Assembly: GCA_030692515.1 (NCBI GenBank)
Contig: JAUXZS010000029.1
Coordinates: 62,001-126,000, forward strand
Reading direction: 5' to 3'
Length of the DNA stretch: 64,000 bases
From: Bacteroidota bacterium
GTDB taxonomy: Bacteria > Bacteroidota > Bacteroidia > B-17B0 > Aurantibacillaceae
Below are positions 17,630 through 26,399 of this stretch, piece after piece. Position 1 is the first letter of the stretch, and every line of letters starts with the position of its first letter. The translations under genes and the position numbers were made by a program. The notes beneath the pieces are model-generated. The model was not told the origin of the DNA. It worked only from the letters and a program-made list of their open reading frames with translations, and did no database searches.

Positions 17630-18613
17630 TTATAACTGGTTTTCATACCAATTAACCGTGATTTTTAATCCATTTATAATATCTACTTCCGGTTTATAAT
17701 TCAATAGATTTTTAGCTTTTGATATGTCAGCAAAACTATCCTTAATATCTCCTTTTCTTTCGCTATGAAATTCTGGTTGAATTTTAGAATTTAAAGTTTT
17801 AGCAATTATTCTAAATAATTCATTCAAAGAGGTTGTGCCTCCAAAAGCAATATTAAAAACCTGATTAATAGCTTCCTTGTTTTCTGTCATTGCAGCCAAT
17901 AGATTTGCCTGAACAACATTTTCAATAAAAGTAAAATCCCTGGTGGTACTGCCATCACCAAATATTCTGGGCGAACGCTTGTTTAACAGTTCATTAATAA
18001 ATATTGGAATAACCGCAGCGTAAGGTCCGTTTATATTCTGCTTTGGACCAAACACATTAAAATATCGCAATCCAATAACTTCCAATCCATATGTTTTGTA
18101 AAAAACATCAGCGTACAATTCATTCGCTTTTTTTGTAACAGCGTAAGGCGATAATAACTCTCCAGTCTTAACTTCCACTTTTGGCATCGTTGTATCGTTA
18201 CCGTAAACTGATGAGGACGATGCGTAAACGAAGCGTTTGACCTTATTGGCAACACTGGCATACAACATATTTAGGAACCCGTTAATGTTGGTATTATTTG
18301 TTGTAATAGGATCAGCTATACTTCTTGGTACACTTCCCAAAGCTGCCTGATGAAGAACATAATCAATATTATGAGTAGCGTTTTTACAATCTTCAAATAC
18401 AGTAATATCGCCAGTTATTAATTTGAATGAAGGGTTCGAAAAAAACTCCTGAATGTTTGCCTCATACCCCGTAGAGAAATTATCAAGCACCCGTACTTCT
18501 TTTGCATTGTTCTTAAGTAAGAACCCAATCAAGTTACTCCCTATAAAGCCTGCTCCTCCGGTTACTAAAAATGATTTTTGTGGGATTTGAGATAATAAGT
18601 TCTCTGGAAACAT
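17630..18613 (-). CDS. SDR family UDP-sugar epimerase (WbpP/GalE-like)
   Basis: A 327-residue extended SDR with VTGGAGFIGSNLIGFL, SSSSVYG, YAVTKK and RYFNVFGPKQ. The layout matches WbpP-type UDP-GlcNAc(A) C4-epimerases, which usually have this length and the PYAAVIPIFI segment. It probably supplies UDP-GalNAc or UDP-GalNAcA, the latter being a natural substrate for the adjacent AsnB-like amidotransferase. That link is inference. The gap to the asnB gene is 5 bp. Confidence 0.85.
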   Translation of the reverse strand: MFPENLLSQIPQKSFLVTGGAGFIGSNLIGFLLKNNAKEVRVLDNFSTGYEANIQEFFSNPSFKLITGDITVFEDCKNATHNIDYVLHQAALGSVPRSIADPITTNNTNINGFLNMLYASVANKVKRFVYASSSSVYGNDTTMPKVEVKTGELLSPYAVTKKANELYADVFYKTYGLEVIGLRYFNVFGPKQNINGPYAAVIPIFINELLNKRSPRIFGDGSTTRDFTFIENVVQANLLAAMTENKEAINQVFNIAFGGTTSLNELFRIIAKTLNSKIQPEFHSERKGDIKDSFADISKAKNLLNYKPEVDIINGLKITVNWYENQL

Positions 18614-18618
18614 ACGTG

Positions 18619-20448
18619 CTATTTTTTAAATTGACAAAGCCATTCTTCTAGAAATACAAGTAGCCATAAACCATTAGTATTGTTAGAGATAATAAGTTCG
18701 TTTATTGCATCTGGATTAAAATATTCGTTAAGTAGTGAATTTTGAGACAACAGTTTATCTTGCAACAGTTGATTTAATTCACCCTTTTTTGAAAACCATT
18801 TAGTTAGGGGTATTGAAAAACCTTGCTTTTTGCGGTGCACAAAATCATTAGGAAAGTTCTTAAGCATTAATTCTTTTAAAAGTAACTTGCCTCGCCATTC
18901 GCCAGAATTTTTGTTAACATTAAACTCTTCAGGGATAGTTGCTGCAAACTCCCATACATTTTTATCAATTAAGGGTGTTCTTACTTCAAGACTATGTATC
19001 ATGCTAGCCCTATCTACTTTTGTTAAAATGTCAAAGTTCATATATGTTTTCATATCCATATATTGTACCTTGTTAGTTAGTGAATAATTTTTAGTTCGGG
19101 CAAACAAAGTATCAAACTCCTCTGGCATTTGAGCTATACTTTTTTTGTATTCACTCTTCCAAAGTTTGCTGCGCCAATTATTATCTAAATAACAATTAAT
19201 TTTTATCCATTCATTTATAGTATCTTTTTTTGGATATCTCGCAGGAAACAACTTTTCTTGTAGTGGATAAATACTTTTTTTAAAGCCTGTTCGATGGTTA
19301 AGGGGCATATACTTTAACCAATTAAGATATGAATTATAACCGGCAAAACATTCATCGCCACCATCGCCACTTAAAACCATTGTTACATGCTTTCTGGCAA
19401 GCTCACAAACGTAATAAGTGGGTATGCAGGAGCTATCCCCATAAGGCTCCCCATAGTGTTTTACCAATTTAGGAAGTATTGCCATTGCATCGGGCTTTAC
19501 AATTTCGGTATGATGATTGGTATTAAATTTTTTGGCAACCTGCTCAGCATATTTTAATTCATTGTATTCTTCTTCTTCAAATCCAATACTAAATGTTTCT
19601 ACTGGCTTGTTCAATGTTTGGCTCATATAGTCTACCACTAAACTGGAGTCGATACCACCAGATAGAAATGCACCAAATGGAACGTCGGAAACTAAATGTG
19701 CTTTTACTGAGTCTTTAATAACTGCATCTGTAGCTTCTAACCATTCTTTTTTTGTTTTGGTTTGTTTTTTACTAAAATCTACATCCCAATACTGTTGTTG
19801 ATCACTTACCTTTCCATTAAAATCAATATTAATAAAATGAGCTGCTTTTAACTTTTTTATTTGCTTAAATACTGTTAATGGTTCCGGTATGTATTGCATC
19901 CACAAATACTGATCAATTGCATTTATATCTATCGTGTTTTCGAATTCAGGTAAATTTTTAAATTGTTGCAGTTCGCTTGCAAAAGCTATAATGTTTTTTG
20001 ATTGATAAATAAATAATGGTTTTATTCCAAAATGATCGCGAGCAATAAAAATATTTTTATTGTTTAAATCAGTAATTGCAAACGCAAACATTCCTCTAAA
20101 TTTTTCAAGGCAAGCTTTACCCCATTTATCATATGCATAAATAATTACCTCTGTGTCAGAGTTAGTTCTAAATTTATAACCAAACTGAATCAACTCGTTT
20201 TTTAAATCCAAATAATTATATAGCTCCCCATTATAGGTAATCCATATATTTTCTTTTTCATCACTCATTGGTTGCTTTCCCGCAGCCAAATCAATAATTG
20301 ATAATCTCCTGTGTCCAATAGCAATATTATCAAAAATCTTATGACCGAATCCATCTGGGCCTCTATGACTAATGGCATCGGTCATTGTTCTAATAACTGC
20401 TTCGTTAGCAGAAAAATTTAAGTCAATATAACCTGCTATACCGCACAT
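18619..20448 (-). CDS. asnB: AsnB-type glutamine-hydrolysing amidotransferase (copy 1)
   Basis: A 609-residue protein. The N-terminal class II glutaminase has C2 (MCGIAG), ISHRGPDG, GHRRLSI, YNGELYN and NSDTEVI. The C-terminal synthetase has the PP-loop FLSGGIDSSL, SGDGGDECFAGY and the VRTPLID segment. Real asparagine synthetases share this build, but copies inside polysaccharide clusters are thought to amidate uronic acids. It is flanked by an SDR epimerase and a GT4 gene, so a sugar carboxylate is the likely acceptor. A second copy, with only family-level similarity, lies at 26396-28297. Confidence 0.85.
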   Translation of the reverse strand: MCGIAGYIDLNFSANEAVIRTMTDAISHRGPDGFGHKIFDNIAIGHRRLSIIDLAAGKQPMSDEKENIWITYNGELYNYLDLKNELIQFGYKFRTNSDTEVIIYAYDKWGKACLEKFRGMFAFAITDLNNKNIFIARDHFGIKPLFIYQSKNIIAFASELQQFKNLPEFENTIDINAIDQYLWMQYIPEPLTVFKQIKKLKAAHFINIDFNGKVSDQQQYWDVDFSKKQTKTKKEWLEATDAVIKDSVKAHLVSDVPFGAFLSGGIDSSLVVDYMSQTLNKPVETFSIGFEEEEYNELKYAEQVAKKFNTNHHTEIVKPDAMAILPKLVKHYGEPYGDSSCIPTYYVCELARKHVTMVLSGDGGDECFAGYNSYLNWLKYMPLNHRTGFKKSIYPLQEKLFPARYPKKDTINEWIKINCYLDNNWRSKLWKSEYKKSIAQMPEEFDTLFARTKNYSLTNKVQYMDMKTYMNFDILTKVDRASMIHSLEVRTPLIDKNVWEFAATIPEEFNVNKNSGEWRGKLLLKELMLKNFPNDFVHRKKQGFSIPLTKWFSKKGELNQLLQDKLLSQNSLLNEYFNPDAINELIISNNTNGLWLLVFLEEWLCQFKK

Positions 20449-20484
20449 AAACTTTTAGGATTATATAGTAGTGTAGAAATGTTT

Positions 20485-21714
20485 TCAGGAACCATTATAT
20501 TCATTAATTGTTTTTTTATATAAATCCATCAATTGATTCAGCACTATATCAGGCTTAAGATTAATAATCCGCTCAAGTGCTTTTTGTTCCATCCGATCTT
20601 TGACTGCAGAATCAAGGCTCAGAACAAAATTTATTTTATTCAGCAAAGCAGAATGGTCGTCCACATCTATAATTAAACCGTTTTCGCCATCTGTAATTAA
20701 TTGGTCAAAACCGTTTCCTTTTGTTCCGATAACTATCTTTTTGTTTGCCATACTCTCAATGCAAGTGTTCGGAAAATTATCTGTTCGAGAAGGTAATGTG
20801 ATAAGCTGAGCATGTTTAATGATTGGAAAAAGAGTTTGATGCTTTTGAGAAGGGATATAAATTACCCTGTTTTTGAATTCCGCTGCTTTATGCAACAGAT
20901 AATCCCAGGCATCTATGTTGTTTATTTTATTATTAAGTTGCTTTCCAACAAAAACATAATATAAATCCGGATTATCACTTAATAACCTGTGGATTATTTC
21001 AGCTATTGTTCCTACACCTTTTATTAAACCAATTGAACCAAAAAAAAGCACATACTTCTTTCCGCTTAAAAACTCGTTATATATATTATAGTTTAATTCA
21101 CCAATGGGTTTAATATAAGGGGTTTCGAGAATTGATATTTTTTTGTCGATTTGCAATTCAGTTAAAGAAGCGATAGCTCTGCTGGGGCCAAATACAGCGC
21201 TTGCTTTTTTCATAGATGCTATTTCAAAATGATTTATTATTTCCATATACGTTTTGCTCCTCCCCGAACCTCCCATATCATTACATTGTTGAGTTGAACT
21301 GGAAAGTCTTACTAAAAAAGGTATTTTCTTTAAAGAATAATAAGCATACCCGTTTAGATGAGGATATTGTATAATGTCTATTTTGCTCTTTTTATTATAA
21401 TTTTTCAGCGCTCTAAACACGAGGCAAGAACCTTGTCTGAAAAATAAATGATATTGTAACCACTCTGGAAATAAAAAACCAAGTTTAAGTTTTTTAGTAT
21501 AATACTTAATTCGCCAAGCATAATCTGTGAATTCTATTTTTTCTATATCTATTCCTTCAAAAACAAAACTACCGGAGGTATCGGATAATAAAAAAACAAT
21601 AACTTCATTTCCCTTAGATTTTAACCATTTTGCAAGCTTATACGTATAGTTAGCTAAACCACCGTCGAAGGATTTTTCTGATACAAATTCAGGAGTTACT
21701 ATTGCTATTCTCAA
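20485..21714 (-). CDS. Glycosyltransferase family 4
   Basis: A 409-residue GT-B enzyme: VTPEFVSEKSFDGGLANYTYKLAKWL at the acceptor side; KYVLFFGSIGLIKGVGTIAEII and PSRTDNFPNTCIESMANKKIVIGT (donor-binding E-x7-E-type loop) in the C-terminal domain. It is in the middle of the operon, 36 bp from asnB. Sugar specificity is unknown. Confidence 0.9.
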   Translation of the reverse strand: MRIAIVTPEFVSEKSFDGGLANYTYKLAKWLKSKGNEVIVFLLSDTSGSFVFEGIDIEKIEFTDYAWRIKYYTKKLKLGFLFPEWLQYHLFFRQGSCLVFRALKNYNKKSKIDIIQYPHLNGYAYYSLKKIPFLVRLSSSTQQCNDMGGSGRSKTYMEIINHFEIASMKKASAVFGPSRAIASLTELQIDKKISILETPYIKPIGELNYNIYNEFLSGKKYVLFFGSIGLIKGVGTIAEIIHRLLSDNPDLYYVFVGKQLNNKINNIDAWDYLLHKAAEFKNRVIYIPSQKHQTLFPIIKHAQLITLPSRTDNFPNTCIESMANKKIVIGTKGNGFDQLITDGENGLIIDVDDHSALLNKINFVLSLDSAVKDRMEQKALERIINLKPDIVLNQLMDLYKKTINEYNGS

Positions 21715-21733
21715 TTTAAATGTTCTTGAACCA

Positions 21734-23071
21734 TCAATTAGCTTTAGGGCTATTTCTATTTAGAAATAGCTCCCGCCTGAAGTTTACTTTATTCAATAAC
21801 TTTTGGTAAAAAATTATATCCTGAAAGAAAAGAATAAATTTCTTTACTCTTTTTTTAATTTTTAGCGAATCAGGTTTTGTTGAATCAATAGCAGATGTAA
21901 TGATCTTTAAGGGTTTGTCAATCGCTGTTTTAATATACCATTCATAAGCTAACCCAGCTTTTCTATCCGCCTCTGATGGATTTAAAAAGCATTGATTTAA
22001 AGCTTCGTAAATCTGCTCCTCATTAGCTGCATCATACATGGGATATAAATCGGATTCTCGGTTTTGATATAATTTATCATTTCTGTAATGAATTACGGGT
22101 TTTTTCATTGCTAGAAATTCGAAAATTGCGCCATACGAAAACCAACTATAATTACCAATTTCACCAATTCCCACATCTGCATATGTAATCATCCCCATTA
22201 AATTTTTTCGTTGCGTAATTGGAAACCAAAATACATTGTTTACTATTCCAAGGTCTTGAACCAGTTTTTTTGAATCACTAACATCGGAGCCATATTCAAA
22301 AACAATGAGGCAGGAATTAGCATTTACTTTTTTAACAAAATTACTAAATGCCCTGAAAATTTTATCATTGCCTTTCTGACTCCATTCATCCACTGGGTTT
22401 TTCCAGGATTGCCTGATATGATTAAACGCTATAAAACTAAAATTCGTTCTGAGCTTTTCCATTTCATCTCTATAAAGGCATTGTTGCCTGAGGTATTCAG
22501 CATTTTTCCAACTAAACTCAGGTGTGTATAAAAACGGCAATGTGCAATAGTGCCTTTTTCCTTTTAGTTGAAAGCGCTCAATAAGTTTTTCAAATTTGTC
22601 ATTTGTTACATCCCAAATAATATCTTTTGCTCGCTCAATACCTCTTCTTTGATATTTTGCAATTTGTTTTTTTTGTAAGTTAACATAATCACTTCTCGAA
22701 TTATCCCTCTCAAAAAAAGGTAATTCATAAAAATCCGAACCATAAGGAATTACCATGTTTATGTTTACAGCTGAATAAGTTAGATAAGCTGTAGAGAATC
22801 CGCAAGCAATAATATAATCATAGTCTTCAAAAATTGAGAATATTTTTCTTTTATTAATCTTTAAAATATCTTCGTTAAGAATATTAACTTCATAAACTAT
22901 ATTATTTATGCTGTCTAAGTCAAAGGTGTCGGACTGGGGTTTGAAATGCTCAACCTCATTTACCAGAAATAAATCTGCTGAATATCCCAAATTTCTCAAA
23001 TGTCTTACAACAGAAAAGAAATTATTATTCATGTTCCCAACGCAGGCTATTTTAATTTCTTTATTTTTCAC
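21734..23071 (-). CDS. Probable GT-B glycosyltransferase
   Basis: A 445-residue protein of Rossmann-like appearance (IACVGNMNNNFFSVVRHLRNLGY at the N-terminus; a donor-like region with FVKKVNANSCLIVFEYG, FWFPITQRKNLMGMITYADVGIG and FEFLAMKKPVIHYR). The pattern is of a GT4-like enzyme, but with a poorly conserved donor loop. A basic amphipathic C-terminal segment could bind the membrane. It overlaps the hisF2 gene by 11 bp and may act on the amidinated sugar made by that trio (inference). Confidence 0.6.
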   Translation of the reverse strand: MKNKEIKIACVGNMNNNFFSVVRHLRNLGYSADLFLVNEVEHFKPQSDTFDLDSINNIVYEVNILNEDILKINKRKIFSIFEDYDYIIACGFSTAYLTYSAVNINMVIPYGSDFYELPFFERDNSRSDYVNLQKKQIAKYQRRGIERAKDIIWDVTNDKFEKLIERFQLKGKRHYCTLPFLYTPEFSWKNAEYLRQQCLYRDEMEKLRTNFSFIAFNHIRQSWKNPVDEWSQKGNDKIFRAFSNFVKKVNANSCLIVFEYGSDVSDSKKLVQDLGIVNNVFWFPITQRKNLMGMITYADVGIGEIGNYSWFSYGAIFEFLAMKKPVIHYRNDKLYQNRESDLYPMYDAANEEQIYEALNQCFLNPSEADRKAGLAYEWYIKTAIDKPLKIITSAIDSTKPDSLKIKKRVKKFILFFQDIIFYQKLLNKVNFRRELFLNRNSPKAN

Positions 23072-23828
23072 TTAAACTTTTTTCAAGCAATTTTCGGTCA
23101 GGGAAATTAATTAAAACACCAAAATCTTTTTTCTGATAAACTACCATACTTCCCATTGCAATAGCATTTGCACCACCCTGCTTTATACCTGCAACCATAT
23201 GCTCCATACTGCCAGCGCCGCCATGAGCTATTACCGGTACTTTTGATACTGAGGTAATTTGTTTAATCAAATCAATGTCTAAACCTTTCCAAGTGCCTTC
23301 ATTATCAACACTGGTTATTAAAATTTCACCAACTCCCGCTTCTTCAATTTTTTTTACCCACTCCTCAATAGAGTAATTATGCTTAGTACCTGCTGAATTA
23401 GAAACAACTTGAGCTTTTCCGAAAAAATTCTTTTTTACATCTATTACACCTATTACAGCTTGTGAACCATAGACCTCTGAAATTTGTTTTACCAGATTTA
23501 AATTGCTGTGTAAGGAGGTGTTTATTGCTACCTTTTCAATACCTATATTAAAAATTCGTTGCGCTTGCTCAAACGTTTTAATACCACCGCCATAGGCCAA
23601 TGGCATAAAACATTCGTTCGCAATTTCACTCAATAATTTATAATTAGGCTCTTTATTTTTCGGTGTTGCTTCAATGTCTAAAAAAATAAGTTCATCCACT
23701 TCTTTTTCGTTAAAGATCCGAACGGTGTTTATTGGATCACCAACATATTTTGGATTTTTAAAATTAACCGTTTTAACCAATCCGTTATCCTTTAATAACA
23801 AACAAGGTATGTATCTTATAAGTAACAT
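23061..23828 (-). CDS. hisF: HisF2/AglZ-type amidotransferase synthase subunit
   Basis: A 255-residue TIM barrel of the HisF family. The start RYIPCLLLKDNGLVKTVNF with PKYVGDP and NEKEVDELIFLD matches the HisF2 branch found with PseA/WbpG. The Asp that is D11 in true HisF (motif CLDVKD) is Leu here (L11), while the second catalytic Asp (VIDVK, equivalent of D130) is kept. With L11 the enzyme should not make imidazole glycerol phosphate, but it can still channel ammonia from HisH to the PP-loop partner. It abuts hisH (no gap) in the operon. Confidence 0.85.
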   Translation of the reverse strand: MLLIRYIPCLLLKDNGLVKTVNFKNPKYVGDPINTVRIFNEKEVDELIFLDIEATPKNKEPNYKLLSEIANECFMPLAYGGGIKTFEQAQRIFNIGIEKVAINTSLHSNLNLVKQISEVYGSQAVIGVIDVKKNFFGKAQVVSNSAGTKHNYSIEEWVKKIEEAGVGEILITSVDNEGTWKGLDIDLIKQITSVSKVPVIAHGGAGSMEHMVAGIKQGGANAIAMGSMVVYQKKDFGVLINFPDRKLLEKSLSEK

Positions 23829-24440
23829 TTATAATTTTGAGAAATTGCTTAATAATTGCATACCGTACTTATGACTTTTTTCAGGATGAAACTGCGTACC
23901 ATACACATTATCGTTTTGGATGGCAGCATCAAAGTCTCCACCATAATCTGTTCTTAATATTGAATTTGTATTTTCATCACAAACTACTTTGTAAGAATGC
24001 ACAAAATAAAATCGGTGCTCAGGGGTAAACTCCTCTGTTAATTTGCTTGGGGTATTTACATTTACAAAATTCCAACCCATGTGAGGTATTTTTAAATTCG
24101 AATTTTCCTCAAACTTAAATTTAATTGTTTTAGCAGATACCAAATCCAAGCCCTTTAAAATTCCTTCTTCGCTGCTTCTGGTTAACAATTGCATACCTAA
24201 ACAAATTCCGAGGAAAGGTATTTTATCCACTTTAGCTTTATGAACTAAAACTGAACGTAAATTTAACTCGTCAATTTTTTGAATTGCAGAATCGAATGCG
24301 CCAACACCAGGCAATAAAATTTTTTCAGCTTGCTCAATTTCGTGGATATCTGAGGTGATCTTACACGGAACGCCAATACGTTTAAGCATATTTTGAACAG
24401 AACCCAAATTACCTAAACCGTAATTAATAATTGTTATCAT
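23829..24440 (-). CDS. hisH: HisH-type glutaminase subunit for sugar amidination
   Basis: A 203-residue class I glutamine amidotransferase with the catalytic triad visible: Cys in GICLGMQL, and His/Glu in QFHPEKS. NYGLGNLGSVQNML and GVGAFDSAI are typical of HisH. It overlaps the start of the PseA-like gene's stop region by 4 bp and abuts hisF2, so the three are translationally coupled. In this setting it releases ammonia for the sugar amidotransferase rather than for histidine synthesis (inference from context). Confidence 0.85.
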   Translation of the reverse strand: MITIINYGLGNLGSVQNMLKRIGVPCKITSDIHEIEQAEKILLPGVGAFDSAIQKIDELNLRSVLVHKAKVDKIPFLGICLGMQLLTRSSEEGILKGLDLVSAKTIKFKFEENSNLKIPHMGWNFVNVNTPSKLTEEFTPEHRFYFVHSYKVVCDENTNSILRTDYGGDFDAAIQNDNVYGTQFHPEKSHKYGMQLLSNFSKL

Positions 24441-25618
24441 TTAGTATAACTAACAGAAAAACAATATTTCATATAAAAACTTTTTGGCACCAGATTTGAT
24501 TTGTATAGTATTGCAAATATAGGCCGCATGCGCTCGAAACGTTTTTTATAAGTAGGATATTCATACCAATACTTAGGTTTAGCGGTCATTACTTTTTCAT
24601 ACTCTTCATCGCTAAAGTGCATTCGCTTTTTAATATAATCTATCAAACCTTCTTCAATAAAAGGAGAAGTTTCATAATATTCTTTTATGGCAACATCTCT
24701 ATCCATTTTTCCATTGCGTACTTTTGCTGCAAGCGTATTATTTCTATAATCAATATGGAATTTTTGAGGAAAATAAACACTGTGACTAAAAGCTGTCATA
24801 CGATTTTCTAAATGATGACCGCCATAATCCTGCCAGCCATATTTTTCTTTTAATAATATTTTAGCTTCCTCTTTATTATAATTTGAATACCAATAAGGAC
24901 GAATTTTTTTTATTTTTTTTACTGCAATCCATTTCATAAAAGTCCAAAACGGCATATTTGGATATGTTTTAAGTTTCATTTGGCCAAATTGTTTATGTAT
25001 AGATGCAATGTATTTTCCATCAAAATAATTTTTACCTAAAGGAGATATCCCCTCTTCGATAAATGAATGCCCTTCTAATACGTATTTAATTCCAAATTTA
25101 TCTGCTGCACGGTACATTGTTTCGGCGAGCGCAATATCTGTTGAAGCATCCAATTCAGAAACATTGGACAAAAAGAAAGCTCGATAAATATCATCCACTT
25201 CATTATTATCAACTACAATTGTATAAAGGTCGATATTTAATTTATTAGTAATGCTTGTAATATTTTGTGTAGCTATTGCTGTATTATATGTATTATCATA
25301 ATGAACCGCCAGTGGCCTTAATCCATTTTCGATAGCCCAGTGAAGCATATATGATGAATCGGTTCCACCACTTACACCAACAACACAATCGTATTTTTTA
25401 TTTTTTCCGGTAACTTTTATTTCCTGAATGATCGTAGAAATTAGCTGCTCGCCTTTAGAATTTCCGGTACCATACTCGGAAATAAGATCATCCGTCATTT
25501 TACAATAATTACAAATACCTTTTTCATTAAAAGTTATTGAAGGAACAGAGTTATCGTAAATACATCTACTGCAAATTTTGTAATCAGGTGCCAAACTTCT
25601 TTTTTTTGTCAATTCCAT
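24437..25618 (-). CDS. N-acetyl sugar amidotransferase (PseA/WbpG family)
   Basis: A 393-residue protein with paired CxxC (C16/C19 and C36/C39), PP-loop SGGTDS (83-88) and the LRPLAVHYDN / VLEGHSFIEEG segments of the family. Such enzymes, with HisH and HisF2, replace an N-acetyl oxygen by ammonia-derived nitrogen to give an acetamidino sugar (pseudaminic, legionaminic or diamino-uronic acids in known cases). No neu/pse/leg synthase is in the window, so the target sugar is more likely a nucleotide-linked amino sugar. The catalytic half of the fused protein at 8442-10268 is its paralogue. Confidence 0.85.
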   Translation of the reverse strand: MELTKKRSLAPDYKICSRCIYDNSVPSITFNEKGICNYCKMTDDLISEYGTGNSKGEQLISTIIQEIKVTGKNKKYDCVVGVSGGTDSSYMLHWAIENGLRPLAVHYDNTYNTAIATQNITSITNKLNIDLYTIVVDNNEVDDIYRAFFLSNVSELDASTDIALAETMYRAADKFGIKYVLEGHSFIEEGISPLGKNYFDGKYIASIHKQFGQMKLKTYPNMPFWTFMKWIAVKKIKKIRPYWYSNYNKEEAKILLKEKYGWQDYGGHHLENRMTAFSHSVYFPQKFHIDYRNNTLAAKVRNGKMDRDVAIKEYYETSPFIEEGLIDYIKKRMHFSDEEYEKVMTAKPKYWYEYPTYKKRFERMRPIFAILYKSNLVPKSFYMKYCFSVSYTK

Positions 25619-25619
25619 T

Positions 25620-26399
25620 TTACTCTATTCTTGCTTTTTCTATTATTAATTTTTTTCCATCGACAGTGCGGATAAAAGCGCCTGGATATGGGGAACTTTG
25701 AGCCCTAATAAAATTATACAAGTCTTTTGCAGTTTTTGTAAGATCGATTTCGCCATCATCGGGTTTACGTTGCGGATAAATTTTAATTTTACTTTTATCC
25801 TGGGGTGTAAATTTTATCGTAGAAATATTCTGTAAGACTTTCAATAAAATATTTTTTGAAGCAATGGTTACTTTTTCATATACTTCTTTTATGGAATCAT
25901 TTTCTCCTATTACTATTTTTTCTTGTTCGATAATATCTCCATCGTCTATTCCATCATCTAACTTAAATAAAGTTATCCCGGTTTCTTTTTCGCCATTTAT
26001 TATTGCCCAAACCAATGGAGCACCACCTGCATAATCCGGCAGCATAGATGCATGAATACCCCATGCTCCGTATTTTGCAAGATCTCTAATCTTTTTTGGC
26101 ACCATATAATACCAACCCATAATTAAAATAACATCGGGGTTAATACTTTCTATAATTTCAGAGTAATCACTTGTTATTTTTCCTTCTTGTGAGGAGTCGA
26201 TATAATAACAAGGAATATTGTTTTTTGTTGCAACAATTTCAAGTTCAGAATAATTGTAGTTTTTTACTTTAGTATCGCTGTATGAAATGCCAAATTCTTG
26301 TGGAATTGTAAATAAAGCGCCAACATCAATATTATTATTTAAAAGATGTGTTAGTATATCTTCGCTAAATTTTGTTGCTCCAAAAAAGATTGCTTTCAT
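25620..26399 (-). CDS. Sugar N-formyltransferase-like protein (Fmt fold)
   Basis: A protein of 259 residues when started at MKAIFFGATKF. A longer frame reaches 26459 but would overlap asnB by 64 bp. The chosen ATG at 26399 gives a 4-bp ATGA overlap with the asnB stop. The formyltransferase core shows GIHASMLPDYAGGAPLVWA and DDGIDDGDII: the catalytic His and Asp are present, but the usual Asn two residues before the His is Gly. It probably transfers formyl from N10-formyl-THF to an amino sugar made by the nearby DegT aminotransferase. It is not the housekeeping Met-tRNA formyltransferase, which is longer and has a C-terminal OB domain. Confidence 0.7.
   Translation of the reverse strand: MKAIFFGATKFSEDILTHLLNNNIDVGALFTIPQEFGISYSDTKVKNYNYSELEIVATKNNIPCYYIDSSQEGKITSDYSEIIESINPDVILIMGWYYMVPKKIRDLAKYGAWGIHASMLPDYAGGAPLVWAIINGEKETGITLFKLDDGIDDGDIIEQEKIVIGENDSIKEVYEKVTIASKNILLKVLQNISTIKFTPQDKSKIKIYPQRKPDDGEIDLTKTAKDLYNFIRAQSSPYPGAFIRTVDGKKLIIEKARIE

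Noticed and set aside
23061-24440. hisH and hisF read as histidine biosynthesis genes
   Set aside because: They sit in a sugar cluster next to a PseA-type gene, HisF lacks the first catalytic Asp, and no other his gene is nearby.
25620-26399. Formyltransferase read as housekeeping fmt
   Set aside because: It is too short for Met-tRNA formyltransferase, is inside the sugar operon, and has Gly at the usual Asn position.
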